Assembly (NCBI GenBank): GCA_017311315.1
Contig: CM029626.1
Span: forward strand, 9,929,643-9,993,642
Origin: Dendrocalamus latiflorus
Taxonomy: Eukaryota; Streptophyta; Magnoliopsida; Poales; Poaceae
Direction: 5' to 3'
DNA: 64,000 bases
Shown piece by piece: positions 1 to 12,208 of the stretch. The notes beneath the pieces were generated by a model, which ran no database searches, was not told the DNA's origin, and was given only the letters and a program-made list of their open reading frames with translations. The translations under genes and the position numbers were made by a program. Position 1 is the stretch's first letter; the number at the start of each line of letters is the position of its first letter.

Positions 1-7
1 CGGTGGT

Positions 8-345
8 ACTCGAACACTGTCCGATGCATCTGTGCCACTCGAAAGCTGTTCGATCATTTGGTGACACTCGAACACCATTGGATCCTCTATCGCTACTCGA
101 AAGTTGTCCGATGCTCTGGTTCCACTCGAATGTCGTCTGATGCTTTGATGTTACTCGGACTTGTACGAACCTCCGATGTTACTTGGAAACCGTCCGATAC
201 TCCAATGGCACTCGAATGCCGCTCGATCTTCTAATGTCACTCGGACCCATCCGAAAACACTCGGAGTAGACCAAAACTACTTGGAGCAAAGCAAAACCAC
301 TCGGACGAAACAAAAACCACTCGAACTTGAAACTTTCGACTGCGA
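8..345. repeat. Degenerate tandem repeat, 29-bp units then 20-bp units
   Basis: Units start with ACTCGAA, ACTCGGA or ACTTGGA. They begin at 8, 37, 66, 95, 124, 153, 181 and 210 (29 bp each, one of 28). They then shorten to exactly 20 bp at 239, 259, 279 and 299, with a last partial unit at 319. The 20-bp units keep the ACTCGGA head but lose the GTCCGATGCT middle. The array probably continues left of the window. No gene is recognised in it. It could be a subterminal or untranslated part of a transposon. Confidence 0.8.
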
Positions 346-350
346 TTAAC

Positions 351-1079
351 CAAAACTTTCACAAATGCAAAATTCAAAACAATCCAAATGTCAATTATTC
401 ATCATCACTTTATTTACAACCATTTACATAGTCTGACATCCCGTCTTAAAAAAACGTACCGTTTGAAAAGTAGTTACTATAGTATAAACATTAAACCATA
501 AGTCATATGTGTAAAAGAAGGGAGCCGTGTATTGGCTCATCAAATTGGAGCCCTTCTACCCCATGATGAGTGACAACACAAATTTGAAGTACCCATCCCG
601 TTAACTTATCTGTTAAACTAGGATTTCCATGAACCCATCGCCTTATTCCCGATTCTGTTGGTAACAATCATCTAAGTAGTTGACCGGGGCTCAAGGACCT
701 TACGACCGGCACACAGTGTCGCACGGAGACTGGCACAAGACCTTGTGGAACGGCGGCCGACAAGAGCACCTCGCGGAACGGCTGAACCGACCGACAAACT
801 AGAATTGTTCATCCGTTTGGTCCTATAGCAATATATTTTTTTCTAATTAAGCATCTAAACACCTATTTTTACAAATATAGCTCTCACCTATCGCGCCCCC
901 TTGCTTAGATGGCCAGGTGGCGTGCGGCACGACGTGGGCGCGCGGGAGGGCGAAGGGTTGACGCTTGCGTGGGTGGGCCCCACCAAATGTCGAGCTGCCA
1001 CTGCTCGACGGCAGCCTACCAAGCAGTGCTAGCTCGGCAGCCAGCTGGGAATCGCAAGCCAACGGACAACACACATCAG
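351..1079. other. Intergenic, no gene recognised
   Basis: AT-rich from 351 to about 650, then mixed, with a GC-rich stretch at 890-1060. The open frames here are short and have no recognisable protein features. I see no RNA gene. Confidence 0.5.
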
Positions 1080-1790
1080 TTTTTCTAGTGATTTGATAAT
1101 ACGTGCTAGTTTTCACAGATAGCGGACATCACGCACTAGTTTTTTTAAGATTTGACAATACATACCAGCTTTTCACAATGAGTGGACAACACACACCATT
1201 TTTCCAATGATTTGACATGTACCAGTTTTTCGCGGTGAGTGAACAACATACACTGACTTTTTCAGTGATTTGACAACACGTACCAGCTTTTCGTAGTGAG
1301 TGGACAGCACTCATAGGCTTTCCCAGTGATTTGACAGCATGTACTAACTTTTCGCAGCCTATGGACAGTACACATCCACTTTCCCAGTGTTTTGACATTA
1401 CATGCCGGCTTTTCGCAGCATGCGGACATCACACATCGGCTTTCCCAGCGATTTGACATTACGTACCAGCTTTTCGCAGCATGCGGACACCATGCACCAG
1501 CTTTCCAAGTGATTTGACATACATACTAGTTTTTTACAGCCAACGGACAACACACACACACACACCAGATTTTCCAGTAATTTTACTATGCGTACCAGCT
1601 TGTCGTAGCGAGTGAACAACACGCACTAGTTTTTCCAGTGATTTAACAGTACGTATCAGTTTTTCATAGTGAGTGGACAACACACCAATTTTTCTAATAA
1701 TTTGACAACATGTACCAGTTTTTTCGCAGCGAGTGAACATCACGCACTAGCTTTTCTAGTGATTTAACAATACGTACGAGCTATCTCCAA
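1080..1790. repeat. Minisatellite, ~60-bp unit, about 12 copies
   Basis: Each unit reads approximately: stretch with CCAGTGATTTGACA, then ACGTACCAGCTTTTCGCAG, then GTGAGTGGACAACACACACC. GATTTGACA recurs at about 1150, 1209, 1267 and onward at 58-60 bp spacing to about 1760. The unit looks like a dimer of two related ~30-bp halves, each with CCAGCTTTT or CAGTTTTT. Open frames on the minus strand through it are repeat translations, not genes. The core CCAGCTTTTCGCAG is shared with the minisatellite at 18080-18640. Confidence 0.85.
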
Positions 1791-1842
1791 TGAAATAACA
1801 ATGTGTTCAAGCTTTACTCCCGAGCAGTGCACACCGACTGCT

Positions 1843-1850
1843 TATAAAAT
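1843..1850 (+). promoter_or_regulatory. Possible TATA box after the minisatellite
   Basis: TATAAAAT lies about 50 bp after the last repeat unit, followed by a leader-like stretch rich in GAGA (1905-1930). The layout matches that at 18648, where a TATA box follows a related minisatellite. I cannot find a convincing gene downstream. Confidence 0.4.
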
Positions 1851-3999
1851 TTAGCCAGCCCTCACGACCAGACCCAAGACTCCGATCGAGCTAATCTCAA
1901 AACTAAGGGAAGAGGAGAGAGAGCAGAGATGAGAGATATAGGATGTCACTCTGCTGTTTGTAGGGATATCGAACTACGGAGAAATGCTTTGCAAACGAAA
2001 GTAGGTGGCCAAGAAGAAGGGATTATACCATCATAATTCTTGCAAGGATGCACCCATGCCATCAGAGTTTCTACGGCCGCAGTGCAACTGAAGTAATTCA
2101 TCACATATTATTCAGTACACACTCGACAACTGTCGCCCAGGCACACTGCACGTGCGCCAAAGTTCTTGTAAACACGTATTTGCTATTTCACATTGCATAT
2201 TCTATTTCGCGCATGTCTAACCCACTCCATCTATGCCGGTAAACCATGAAGTGATGCTACTACTTTCAATAGATAGACAATCTGGATATGTACGATAGGA
2301 CATTCATCGAGCAAAAACACATACTTAACTACCCAGTGGCGCCTGAGAGATTCACACACTGAAAATCTTACACCCCAGATGACAGCAGAAAGGGCAAGGG
2401 TAAGACACTGGTAGAAGTTGAGTACTGGACCCAGGTCATGAGGGCTAAAGCCCACAAAATTGAGAAGGGAAATGCACCGATCGGCCTAAATGTGTACAAT
2501 GACCGATTGGAATTATGCTTCCAAAAGAGGCATATGTATCTTAGATATAGTTGGGTTGATGATTCGCACATGTTACCACTTGTATCGTATAAGTACTAAG
2601 GTAAACACATGCATCTATCCAAACCCGCACGCCATGTAATTCGCACATTCATTGCAAGCTGTTTTGTCGACCTACACATAGTATATTACGATAACTATTT
2701 GCAAAAGCGTATATTTACTACTTAACATAGGGAGTTTGTAGTGGTGGTTTATCTGTCTCTTCGAACCCCCTTAGACCTTCCTTAAAAAATTTTAGGTATA
2801 GTTTAGAAGTATTTTTTTACAAGTGAGCTAACGAGTCGAGTTAGAGCAAAATCCAAATTAAAAAGTATAATTAAAACAATTTTGAACCGAGCCAACAATT
2901 TTTTTTGCCACCCCTACCTCTTTCGCTTGCCCTACCCGCTGCCGAGCCAACACAGCTTAGCAGCAGCTTGCCGAGTACGGGCGGCTCAGCAGGTTGTTGC
3001 TAAGCTACGCCAGCTCAACAGCGCCTCGGGCCAGCCGCCTGCTGCATCACGCTAGCTCATCATGCCATGTGGCTTGCGACCTGCCGAGTTAGCCTGTAGC
3101 GGCAGATGACACGTGTCACCTGTCACGTCTTTCAAGCTCAAAGAGGAGGTCATTTTTATAATAAATGGGTGCTTAGGGATCAAAATTGAAAACAAAACGT
3201 GCAACAGTGCTAGAACAAATACCCACCGATCCTAGCTCATTTCGCTTTTTGATGATATATGTATAGTGTTTTTGCTGTACGAATTGTTGTTAACTGATTT
3301 TAGCAAATACTGCTCAGATTTTGTTTTTTTAAAAAAAATGCTCGCTCTGAGTTTATACGAATCAAGTATGTGCTCCAAAAAACAACATATGATATTTCGT
3401 AGGGATGAATGGCATGAGCACCATCAAGCTTATCTCCTGGACATGAGCAGGGAAACAAATTTATCTCAGAACCAAGATAAATTTTGAGAGTACGTTTGTT
3501 CTACTTTATCACCGGTTCACCATCAAGCTTGCCATCATCATCCTCGTAGACATGATTAGGGACAACTTTGTCGCCAATCAGTTGCTCACGAGCCGAGCTC
3601 GTCGAATAGAATCCTAATGTGGCATCAAGAATCATGTCGCCTCCTTGCTATAGACACATCTCCGTGCTATTCTATATGTTCAACCGGTGAAGAAGATGCG
3701 GCTAACTTGGAGATGAGACGACGTGCGTCGTATCTGTTATTTGCCGATGGAAATGGGAATGACTAATGAGGGGTGGTTAATGGAATTTCTAGGTTAATAG
3801 GAGTTCGTGGGATAGATGTTTTAACATTTGAGTTGCTACTTGTCACACTTTATATCGGGGTCTAACTTGGTTAGGCAATAGACCTGACCTAATAGGACTT
3901 TCTCCCGTGTGCTTACTGCTTGGGGTTGGGGTAACTCGTAACTGCCAGTGCAGCGTGCAGGGTGTGGACTCACTCCTAGGCCCAAAATTTATTAGGAGT
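1851..3999. other. No gene recognised
   Basis: Short, stop-rich frames on both strands. A stretch at 2275-2600 has several open segments in different plus-strand frames that could be decayed exons, but I recognise no family. 2900-3110 is a moderately GC-rich patch with repeated GCCGAG and CAGCTTAG words. The rest is AT-rich intergenic sequence. Confidence 0.4.
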
Positions 4000-4220
4000 G
4001 TCTAGACATCATCTGGATATTTTTTTAACTATTATTCAAATTTGAGGTCCTTAGATTAGAGATTAAGGGGCCATTGTTTTGGAAGAGGAGAGATTTTTTT
4101 CAAAGGAGGGGGTAGAATTCAAGTGAAGGGGGGGCGAATTTATGGTCATTGGATCTCTAATCTAACAGTTCTAAATCTAGATGATAATTAAGAGTTAAAT
4201 ATCCGGATGATGTTTAACAA
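4000..4220. mobile_element. MITE-like inverted repeat, ~220 bp
   Basis: The left arm TAGACATCATCTGGATAT (from 4003) pairs with the right arm, which reads GTTAAACATCATCCGGATAT on the minus strand (from 4217). The pairing continues inward through TTAGATTAGAGAT. There is no coding content. Family unknown; I did not find a clean target duplication. Confidence 0.5.
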
Positions 4221-5004
4221 AAGCCAAATTTATTTTACATGGCGCTTGCAAAAAACTGACCGATGGTGAAGATTGATCCTGACAATTCATTTTACCGATT
4301 TAGTGTCTCAAAAAAAATAGTTTGGTAGTTTGTAGGGAAAAAAGGTTTTCTTTTAGAGGTTTAGGTAGACGAGTAAAGTTTTCCGTAGAAACACACTCGA
4401 TCCAACTAGTCAGTTAAGATTGAGCCTGCATGGAACCTTGAATTTGAGTGCAGTTTTTGCGAAAATTACATATTTTCTACGAAATTTATGTAAAATTTAT
4501 AGTTCCGAACAAGATCTTGAATCTTTGATATTTTACACAGTAATAAACAGACTCAACTATTGACCACGTACTGTTAGTTCAACTTGCAAGGCACATAAGT
4601 TTTACGGCTTGATATAAAGTTTCTTTGAAAATTATTGTGTTCTCTAAATGGTCCAGTCCACGGCCGGCAGTTTCGATAATGGAGGATAAAGTATGGTGCT
4701 ACTATCAGCATTCCATTCCCTAATCTCCAACGTCCAAAGCAGCCTTGGAATCATGTACTTATCTGAAAATTTCGAGTAGGGTGGTTTAACTGATTACCCT
4801 TGATTTGATTTGATTAATCTTGATTGGGGTACACCAATCTTGCGGGCTAGCAATGAGGCTAGAACCAAGAAATTGAAATCATAGCTGCTAAGGTCGAGGT
4901 CTTTCTGCTTAGCCTCATACAGACATGTGTATTAACTTACTAACAACAAGAACACGGGGAAAAGAGCACTTCCACGTACAAATTGAAGATAGACAAAGAA
5001 ACTA

Positions 5005-5171
5005 TGGATAATTGATACTTTGCTTCTCAGTTTGGGTGCATTTGAGCATTTGCCCATTTTAATTTGCCATCTATATTTTGTCCTGAAGTTCTCTTGTCTA
5101 TTGCTATTTTACCCTATCTACATATTATATTATTTTTTATTTGTTTAACCCATTTGAGCTCATGTGAATAG
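5005..5171 (+). repeat. Left TIR of Pack-MULE
   Basis: Starts TGGATAATTGATACTTTGC and ends GAGCTCATGTGAATAG. Inverted match of 6250-6416. The outermost base differs between the arms if the target duplication is taken as 9 bp. Confidence 0.9.
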
Positions 5172-5204
5172 ACCAGATTGCCATCTTCTCCTCTCACGGC
5201 ACAG

Positions 5205-5862
5205 GAAGGACCGTGCCTTTACGCAATGAAGGTGGTGGACCGGCGGGCAGTGGCTAAGAAGCAGAAGCTAGAGCGCGCGGCTGCCGAGAAGTGCATCCTG
5301 CGGCTGTTCGACCACCCCTTCCTCCCCACGCTCTTCACATACTTCAATGCTACCACACACTTGTCCTGCGTTATCATGAAGTTCTGCCCTGGCGGCGACC
5401 TCCATTCCCTCCGCCACCACATGCCCTCCCGCCGCTTCCCCCTCCCCTCTGCTCGATACTTCAACCTATCGCTAGAGTCCACGTCTTCGCTGTCGTTGGA
5501 GGACGCCGATGCCAGGGAGCAGAGAGATGAGTTCGACATGGTAGCCAACGTATCCTGCTTCTCGAACCACCAGCTCTGGTTCAAGCGGCAGAGGCGGGGG
5601 CGCATCCACCCCCGCAGTTCATGGTGGAGCCGGTGTCCACGCGGTCGTGCTCGTTTGTCAAGATGCACGAGTACGTGGCCCCAGAGGTCACCAGCGGTGA
5701 TGCGCACGGCGCCGCCGTGGACTAGTGGCCCTACGGTGTGTTCCTCTACGAGCCCCTCTATGGTTGTACCCCCTTAGCAGGCCCCACCAACGAGGTGACG
5801 CTCCACAACATCGTGCGCCGCTTGCTCGCCTTCCCCTCCGGCTTTAGTTCTGGAATCGCGAG
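5205..5862 (+). pseudogene. Captured AGC (PINOID-like) protein kinase fragment
   Basis: The first part encodes kinase N-lobe sequence: the VAIK-equivalent lysine in YAMKVVDRRAVAKK, a helix with AAAEKCILRLFDHPFLPTLF, and the hinge MKFCPGGDLHSLRHHMPSRR. This is the pattern of plant AGC-VIII kinases near PINOID. The frame then jumps straight to an activation-segment-like LSLES stretch, so the HRDLKPEN catalytic loop is missing. Further on, other frames give SFVKMHEYVAPEV and YGVFLYEPLYGCTPLAGPTNE, the peptide-binding region after the P+1 loop, with a TGG-to-TAG type stop and frameshifts. No start region or C-terminus is present. It cannot encode an active kinase. It lies inside the Pack-MULE, tail to tail with the GT14 fragment. 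Confidence 0.85.
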
Positions 5863-6245
5863 TAAATAGGGTTAGCGCGCGCAGTAGCAGTGAGCTCGCA
5901 GCGCTCAGCGGCGGGCGCCTCTAGGTCGAGGTGCACCGTGTACCGGTTGCCCAGGTGGTAGAGCACCCTGAGCATCTGGCGTAGCGCGGCGCCGTCTCTG
6001 GCTCCACTGGAGATGAGATAGGCGATCCTTGGGATGACGCATGGTGGGAGGGCGAGGTCAGGCCGTATCTACTGCTGCCGCAGCTTGGCCTCGACAAAGA
6101 GTGGCTCGACAGAGGCCGAAGAGGGGAGCGAAGAGAAGAAGAGGAGCAGCGTGCGGGAGGAGGAGAAGAAGAAGGAGACGGAGATGAGGAGCGAGGAGAG
6201 CAGCGGCGCCACCCACCGCAGGAGGAGGAGAAGAAGAGGGCAATC
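5863..6245 (-). pseudogene. Captured GT14 glycosyltransferase 5-prime fragment (GlcAT14-like)
   Basis: Read on the minus strand, one frame gives a leucine-rich hydrophobic N-terminus, then a proline-rich link with PPCVIPRIAYLISSGARDG, then LRQMLRVLYHLGNRYTVHLD and LEAPAAERCEL. This order (signal anchor, RIAYLISG, LxALYHPxNxYxxHLDLEAP) is the start of plant GT14 enzymes, Golgi beta-glucuronosyltransferases of the GlcAT14 group that act on arabinogalactan proteins. An in-frame TAG lies between anchor and catalytic start, and the sequence ends after ~60 residues of the catalytic domain. It is therefore a truncated fragment, captured by the MULE along with the kinase piece. Confidence 0.8.
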
Positions 6246-6249
6246 TACT

Positions 6250-6416
6250 CTATTCACATGAGCTCAAAGGGGTTAAACAAATGAAAAATGATATAATATG
6301 CAGATAGGGCAAAATATCAATTGGCAAGAGAACTTCATGGAAAAATATAAATGGCAAAGTAAAAGAGATAAATAATCAAAGGCACCCAAACTGAGGGGCA
6401 AAGTATCAATTATCCC
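6250..6416 (-). repeat. Right TIR of Pack-MULE
   Basis: On the minus strand it starts GGGATAATTGATACTTTGC and ends GAGCTCATGTGAATAG. It is followed on the plus strand by the duplicated target AAGAAACTA. Confidence 0.9.
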
Positions 6417-6429
6417 AAGAAACTATACT

Positions 6430-6879
6430 GCTTATTTGGTTTTAGAAAGTTTCAAAAACTAACTAGTAGAAATTAATGCTTAGATTTTCTTAAACTTTGC
6501 TACTTGTTGTCGGTTGCAACTTCCTTAGCATGTTTACCCCCCATCATTTGATTAGAATCTCAAACTTCATATCTAGGCAATCAATAAGGCAGATAGATTG
6601 CTAAACCAGGTTCAAGCAGAGATGAAAAAAATATCTGAAAACTGCTTTGAAATGGATATGCAAATTCGACCATTTCCTAAGTATTTCTAGGTTGTAACCT
6701 CCATCTGTTATCATTTTGAACATTGCAATTGGCCAAACAATTTGTGTAGGATCGGTATGGCAATAGAGGAGGGTAAATGGTGTCTTCAAAATCCTCCAGT
6801 ATTCACCAATCCTTCACTCCAGTAGCTATTAAGCTATAAATATCAAGATTGTAAACCAAAACCAAAGCAATTAACTTAG
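6430..6879. other. Intergenic, nothing recognised
   Basis: AT-rich sequence after the Pack-MULE with stop-rich frames. No repeat or RNA gene seen. Confidence 0.5.
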
Positions 6880-9800
6880 AAGCCGAAGAACTGAAACTCT
6901 GCACTTGAGCGGTCTGATTGGGTATCAAGAGGCGGTTTGACCAGTGCCTTGGTGGTCTGATCAGTGGAAGTAGCAGTCTAACCAGCCTCCAATATGACTG
7001 GGCCTGAGAACGGTATGACCGCTCTCCTGGTACTAGAATAGAAAATCAACCTAAATCCAAATCACTTTTGGTGTAACTCTAAAAATTCATAGCCAAATGA
7101 GCTGAGATTTTACACACACCATGCTCAAGGTTTGAGGAACATATTTCATCCAAGGATCACTTGAATCCTTGTCAATGTTCAGACATTTCTCAAAAACAAG
7201 AAAGTTACACTAAAACTGGGTAAAAACCGAAGACTTGTAATAAAACTTGTTGTATGTGGAGAATATCCAAGATGGCTCTACATTTATTTTCATATATCAC
7301 AACAAGTAATAACCCACAAAGATTCAAGGTAAAAACTATTGGATCAAAAAACTCACGATGAGGTTAAATCCTAGCAAAAAATAGACAACTTCAAGAACTT
7401 GCAAGGCCCAATGTCTAGATAGATGGGGATTAGTCTGTATGAGTCATCTTGTGAGACCACGTGGAGGTCACCCCATATTGTGATTAGTAATTGACTTTTG
7501 GATTAGAGTATTTGCGGAATTTGAGTTTGGTTTTCGAGAGTTTGCAAGTTCTTCAGTTAATTCTATTGTTGTTGGTATGACCAGCATTGAAGCCACGATC
7601 ATACTGGCCAGGTAAGGTAGTACCAGTCTTGAATAGCGGTCAGACTGAAGCGTGGTACTACTGGTATTGTACGGACGGTACTACCGGAGTGAGGCAGTAT
7701 GATTGGCCTTTGGTTGGCAGTCATACTGGCTGAGGAGCTATTGAGTCGTGCATTTATTTGAATCAAGTTGTTAGAGTGTGGTTATGGTATAGGTATTGTT
7801 TGTGTGTATATGAATTTAATATTTGGTCCTAGGCTTAGGATCAATGGTTTCGTTGCATACATTTTGCACTGTGTGGATTAATTGTACCAATTGATGACTT
7901 TGTGTATTGTGTGGTGCTACGTGATGCTTTGCATGTTGTTGGTTGCAGGACTTTTGAGCTAGGTCATGGTGAGGTGTACACGGTTAAGGAAGTCAGGTGC
8001 CGTCATGTGCGAGAAGAGGCAAGTGGTGCGCTAAGTGACTTAAGTCGTTTGCAAGAGAGGATGGTTCAACGGGATCCGGATGCGTGAGATGCTTGGCGGC
8101 AAGTCATTGGGGTCACATGGAAGATGGCAAAGCATGGACGATGCTTCGTAGAAAAGGAATCAGGAAGCTTCATGGAAAATGATAGAGTGGCATTTTGGTA
8201 AATTTTCCAATACTAGAAAAGTGGCGATATGTGAAACTGCGGCATTGGCCTAAGTGGTTTAGGTCTTGTATGTGCTAAAAATGTGAAGTGGATCAAGTGT
8301 TGATTCAGCTGCTTTGAGGAGCGTGCATGAGAGAGTAAAACCCGGTGTTAGGTGGTCTAATGGGTGAATCTATTAGGTTTTGGTTCAGGTTGTGAGGCTA
8401 TATAAGGGGAGGAGAGGCAAGGGCTAGAGTTTGAGAAAGTTGGTTAAGCCTTTTGGTGGCTAGCTCTTCCTCCCTTCCATGTGAGATTAGGGTTCTTTGG
8501 GTTGGAGTCTTGTGTGAGTGCTCTACCCTTAGTGCTCTACTATCCTGAGGGATTGACTGTAAGAGGTGGAGATATCTCTTTGAGACAAGATCCTATCCAT
8601 TAGGCATGATATAGAGGAAGTTCTTGAGTTTGCTCGGTTTCTCTCAAGAAAGGTGATTTTCAGGTTTTGCTCTTGTGGGTGTTTTGGGTTGGATTAGTAC
8701 TACATTCTAGCTTGCTATGACATGTGAGAACCCATCCCAGGTCACCTAGACCATCTACAACTCACGAGCAAGGGCAGATCAAAGTTTTTCTCTTTTGCCC
8801 GGTTCTTGTACCCTTTTTACTCAAATGGAGAAAGGTCTCAACTTTGGCAATGATTTTTATGATCGTTTATTGGAATAGGTTTCTGGTATCCTAGAGAAGA
8901 TCTCTACAAAGTTTCAAGTCATTTGAATCAATTAATCAAAAGTTAGATGGATTTTTGGTTTTCAAATAGGGTTGAAAATATTGTTCATTCCTGAATTTAC
9001 TGTTTACTGTAGTAGAGATCTGACTGGCACTGTAGCAACGGTCTGATCAGGGTTACTGTAGCATTCCCTGATTTTTACTGTTCTTTGTCTTCTGACCGCC
9101 ATTTAAGCAGTGGTTTGACTGGCCTAGAGGTTAGACCTCCCCCTTCATGGAGGCCAGACCACCATGTATGTAGAGGTCAGACCGCTAGGGATTTACAAAG
9201 CACATTTCACTCAGTTTTGATCAGATCTTCCCTTGTGAGTATTTGTCTCTGATGTTCATGGCTTCCATAGCTAGTGGAGTTAAGAGTTTTACTTTTGCTC
9301 AAAGAAAAAGATTTTGAAAAGCCTTGGAATTAATTTGGGCTCCTATTCACCCCCTCCAGTCACCATACTCGATCCCACACATCATCACTTACACATTCTT
9401 GGCACACATCAAAATTAAGGAGGGGAGAGAGAAGATTAAAACCAACAAAATTATGAACAAATCAACCAAAACAAGAGAGATCCATAAGACATGGACAAAG
9501 TTGATGTATTACTACTTAAGGATAAAGATTTTACAACTACTCCACTTGGAGGATAAAAGAGCACACCACAACACTCACACCTCTCAAACCCTAACCCTAA
9601 AACACTTGGCTAGAATGATGAATGGTTGGATAGTTAATTAGCACATCCCAACATCCCAATCCGTTAAATAGATGAGGCAACCAGCCCACATCTAACCCTA
9701 ATAGATACTAGCCAATAGCATATATAGAAAAAACCTGTAAATCCTACAGGACACATGTTTTACTCACACATTTAACTCATGCACACTTTTAAAATTATAT

Positions 9801-10660
9801 GAGCCCAGATCCGCTAAGTCTTTTAGTCTTTGATCCGACTTGATCTTCTCAGCTTCTTCTTGACTTAAACAGCTCCCCCAAGCACCGCGGTTTTAATCCA
9901 AGATAGTTTTCGGTATTTGACCGTCTTACTAAAATACCCTTTCTTAACTTGGTTTTCATCTTTCTTGTAAGAAATTGATATGCTTGCTACGTGTAGGTAC
10001 ACTACTGGCTTGCCACATATCGGCAAGTCTATACTATCCCGCTTCCACCAGACCACGCCTCACTTGGACCAACCAAACCACTTGTGCAACCATCGCTTGA
10101 ACCTTCTCTTTAACATTTTTCGCCTTTCTTGTGCCATACTTGAGCCCAACCATCTCATCTAGCATTCTTGATCGTTCTGGGTATTGGCTCCTCTTGAGCG
10201 TAACCCCGATCCTCATCGTTGACCATGGTTGACTATAAAGCTTCCTGCACATCCAAAGACAGAAATTATTTTCGGACACAAATTTTTTACAACTTGACTC
10301 ATATTAGCTAAAACATGCATTGTACAACATTAATGCACTGACCAAACATATCTCAAATCACCACATGACTAAAATTCCAAAATCCATTTTTGGGGTGGTC
10401 TGACCGCCAACCACAGACCGATCAAACCGGTTACACTCAGCTCAAATACACACGCTCTGAAAAATTACAACCGACAACTAACTCACGATATTACTGCTCA
10501 GCGATCTGACCGGCAATGCACCTGAGGTTTGACCGGCGTTAAGCCGACGATCAGACCGGTCAACCTAACAACAAAACCAACAAAATACAAACTTTACAAG
10601 ATTCAAATATCCACTCCACAAACTTTGTAATAGTTTATCACAATATTATTTTAGACATTC
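6880..10660. mobile_element. Probable retroelement relic(s), non-coding
   Basis: Phrases built on GGTCTGACCGG / GACCGGTCTGA recur in blocks at 6905-7030, 7570-7740, 9010-9190 and 10390-10565. Such phrases are common in the non-coding parts of grass LTR elements. A TATA-like CTATATAAGG at 8399, followed by a leader with direct short repeats, would fit an LTR promoter. No gag-pol frame survives, and I could not pair two LTRs or find a target duplication, so boundaries and family are open. 9586-9604 holds two telomere-like CCCTAA units, probably chance. Confidence 0.4.
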
Positions 10661-10688
10661 TCACATGTTCCTTCAGTTTAGCACCTCA

Positions 10689-10759
10689 AGCATACAGCAA
10701 CCTGAAAACTGCCAATGGACGATCGAGCATACAGCAACCTGAAAACTGCCAATGGACGA
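10689..10759. repeat. 37-bp tandem duplication
   Basis: AGCATACAGCAACCTGAAAA continuing to GGACGA occurs at 10689 and again at 10726 without mismatch over 34 bp. The lack of mismatches suggests a recent event. Confidence 0.85.
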
Positions 10760-12208
10760 GCACTACGCCGACATATGCCCTCTCTTTTCTGTCTCTTCTT
10801 TTTCGCTCTCTTTTTCCTATCAATATATCCCTTTCCGGCTATTCTACGTGGTCCATGGATCTATACATACATATGGCATATCGTGGAATCTTTGAAGGGT
10901 TAGGTATTCTGGGGAAAAAACTTTGAAGTGTTAGGTTACGTACGCAGAACACTTACCATTCCCTGGCTATTTGCCGGTTAAGTTTGCAGAACTATGGCGC
11001 AGTAGTTACTCACTGGCCGGCCGGTGAGATCGATGGCTAGGCCGGCATAAACAAATGGCGACGCATTGTTTAATCTCAATACAACAAAGCCTAGGTTTGG
11101 AGCCAGGAGCACTGGCACATGGAGCCCCTCATGGCCAAAAGCTAGCATCAATTAACAACTCAACTAAGATGGTCTCAAACTAGTACTAGCACTGCTTAAA
11201 ACTCTTGAGGCTGCAGCATGCATGTGCAATGGCACAAGCTGGGTGGGTACATCATACAAGGCTTGGAATTTTGATCGCGACAGAGACAGATCAGAGCAGG
11301 CAATCAACTGCGAGTTCAAGTACAGATCGAGTGATAAGTACACGGACAGACAGCATGGCTACATACATACTTGTCAAGCTGATGCAAAGTCACAGATGAT
11401 GTTGAACGGTGCAACGGAGACTGACGAGGTAACGGTCTGCACAAGGAGATTACTCTGTCCCAAGAAGTGATGACGGTCAGTTCAAAAAAAATGTGATGAT
11501 GGTGATGGACAGTGGCAGGTGAAACAAAGGCTAGTACTGCTAAAGATAATTATTGTGCAGGTGCAAAAGGCTCCCAAAAACAAACATTACTGATCTTTAT
11601 CGGTCACCTACAGGTAAAGATAGAAGGTAAAGAGACGATTAGGAAAAGCAAGAGCCAGAGGGAAAGAAAAGATGATTTCCACAGTTCCACGCATAAACAC
11701 GCATCAGCAACTCAGCTGACGCATGAAAACATCAGGCCAGTAGGCAGGAAAGCGATCGCACAGATGGATCCAAGAAGGCGGGGAAAATGTTAGGCAGTTG
11801 CAGAAACCAGAAAGCAATTAGGTAGATCGATGGAATGGAAGGCAAGGGAGTTGAGTTGATCCGAGCATGGATAACTGACAGACACACGACACACTGCCAG
11901 CAACATGGTCGTTCAGTGATGTCTCGCTGTCTCCCTCTCGATCTCCACGGTTTGCGACGATCTACATGAGCTGATACGCATCACATGCGGGTGGTAAAGT
12001 TGCAGCTCGGGTTTCTTGCTTTCGGAAAGATGGACAAACTGGCAGCTTTTGGGAACAGGGAAAATGGACATCTCCATTTGTTGGTTATAAAAAAAGATGT
12101 CAAGAAAGGTAAAGGGAAATCTCATCCAGAAAAGCACTTTCACTCACAAAGCAAGTCATTTAGTCATCCTTAAGTAGGTTCCGTGCTAACCTTTACTTGC
12201 TTCGTAGG
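10760..12208. other. No gene recognised
   Basis: Mixed-composition sequence. Frames of 60-95 codons occur but show no domain, no consistent splice pattern and no similarity I recognise. No RNA gene seen. Confidence 0.45.

Larger units (their letters stand above)
5005..6416. mobile_element. Pack-MULE carrying two captured gene fragments
   Basis: Terminal inverted repeats of about 167 bp lie at 5005-5171 and 6250-6416 and match at most positions. Outside them AAGAAACTA (the 10-bp AAGAAACTAT also fits) is repeated directly at 4996-5004 and 6417-6425. A 9-10 bp duplication with long TIRs is the hallmark of Mutator-like elements. The interior has no transposase but carries GC-rich pieces of two unrelated plant genes, in convergent orientation. 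That is the definition of a Pack-MULE. It would need an autonomous MULE transposase in trans. The arms still agree well, so the insertion is not very old, although the captured genes carry stops. Confidence 0.9.

Noticed and set aside
1129..1743. Minus-strand frames resembling a cysteine-rich protein
   Set aside because: They are translations of the ~60-bp minisatellite; the repeated CC and SLRK words simply mirror the DNA unit.
5219..5707. Minus-strand frame of 162 codons
   Set aside because: Shadow of the captured kinase fragment in GC-rich DNA.
9586..9604. Interstitial telomere-like CCCTAACCCTAA
   Set aside because: Only two units, in a non-coding relic; expected by chance or as a plant promoter telo-box, not a telomere.
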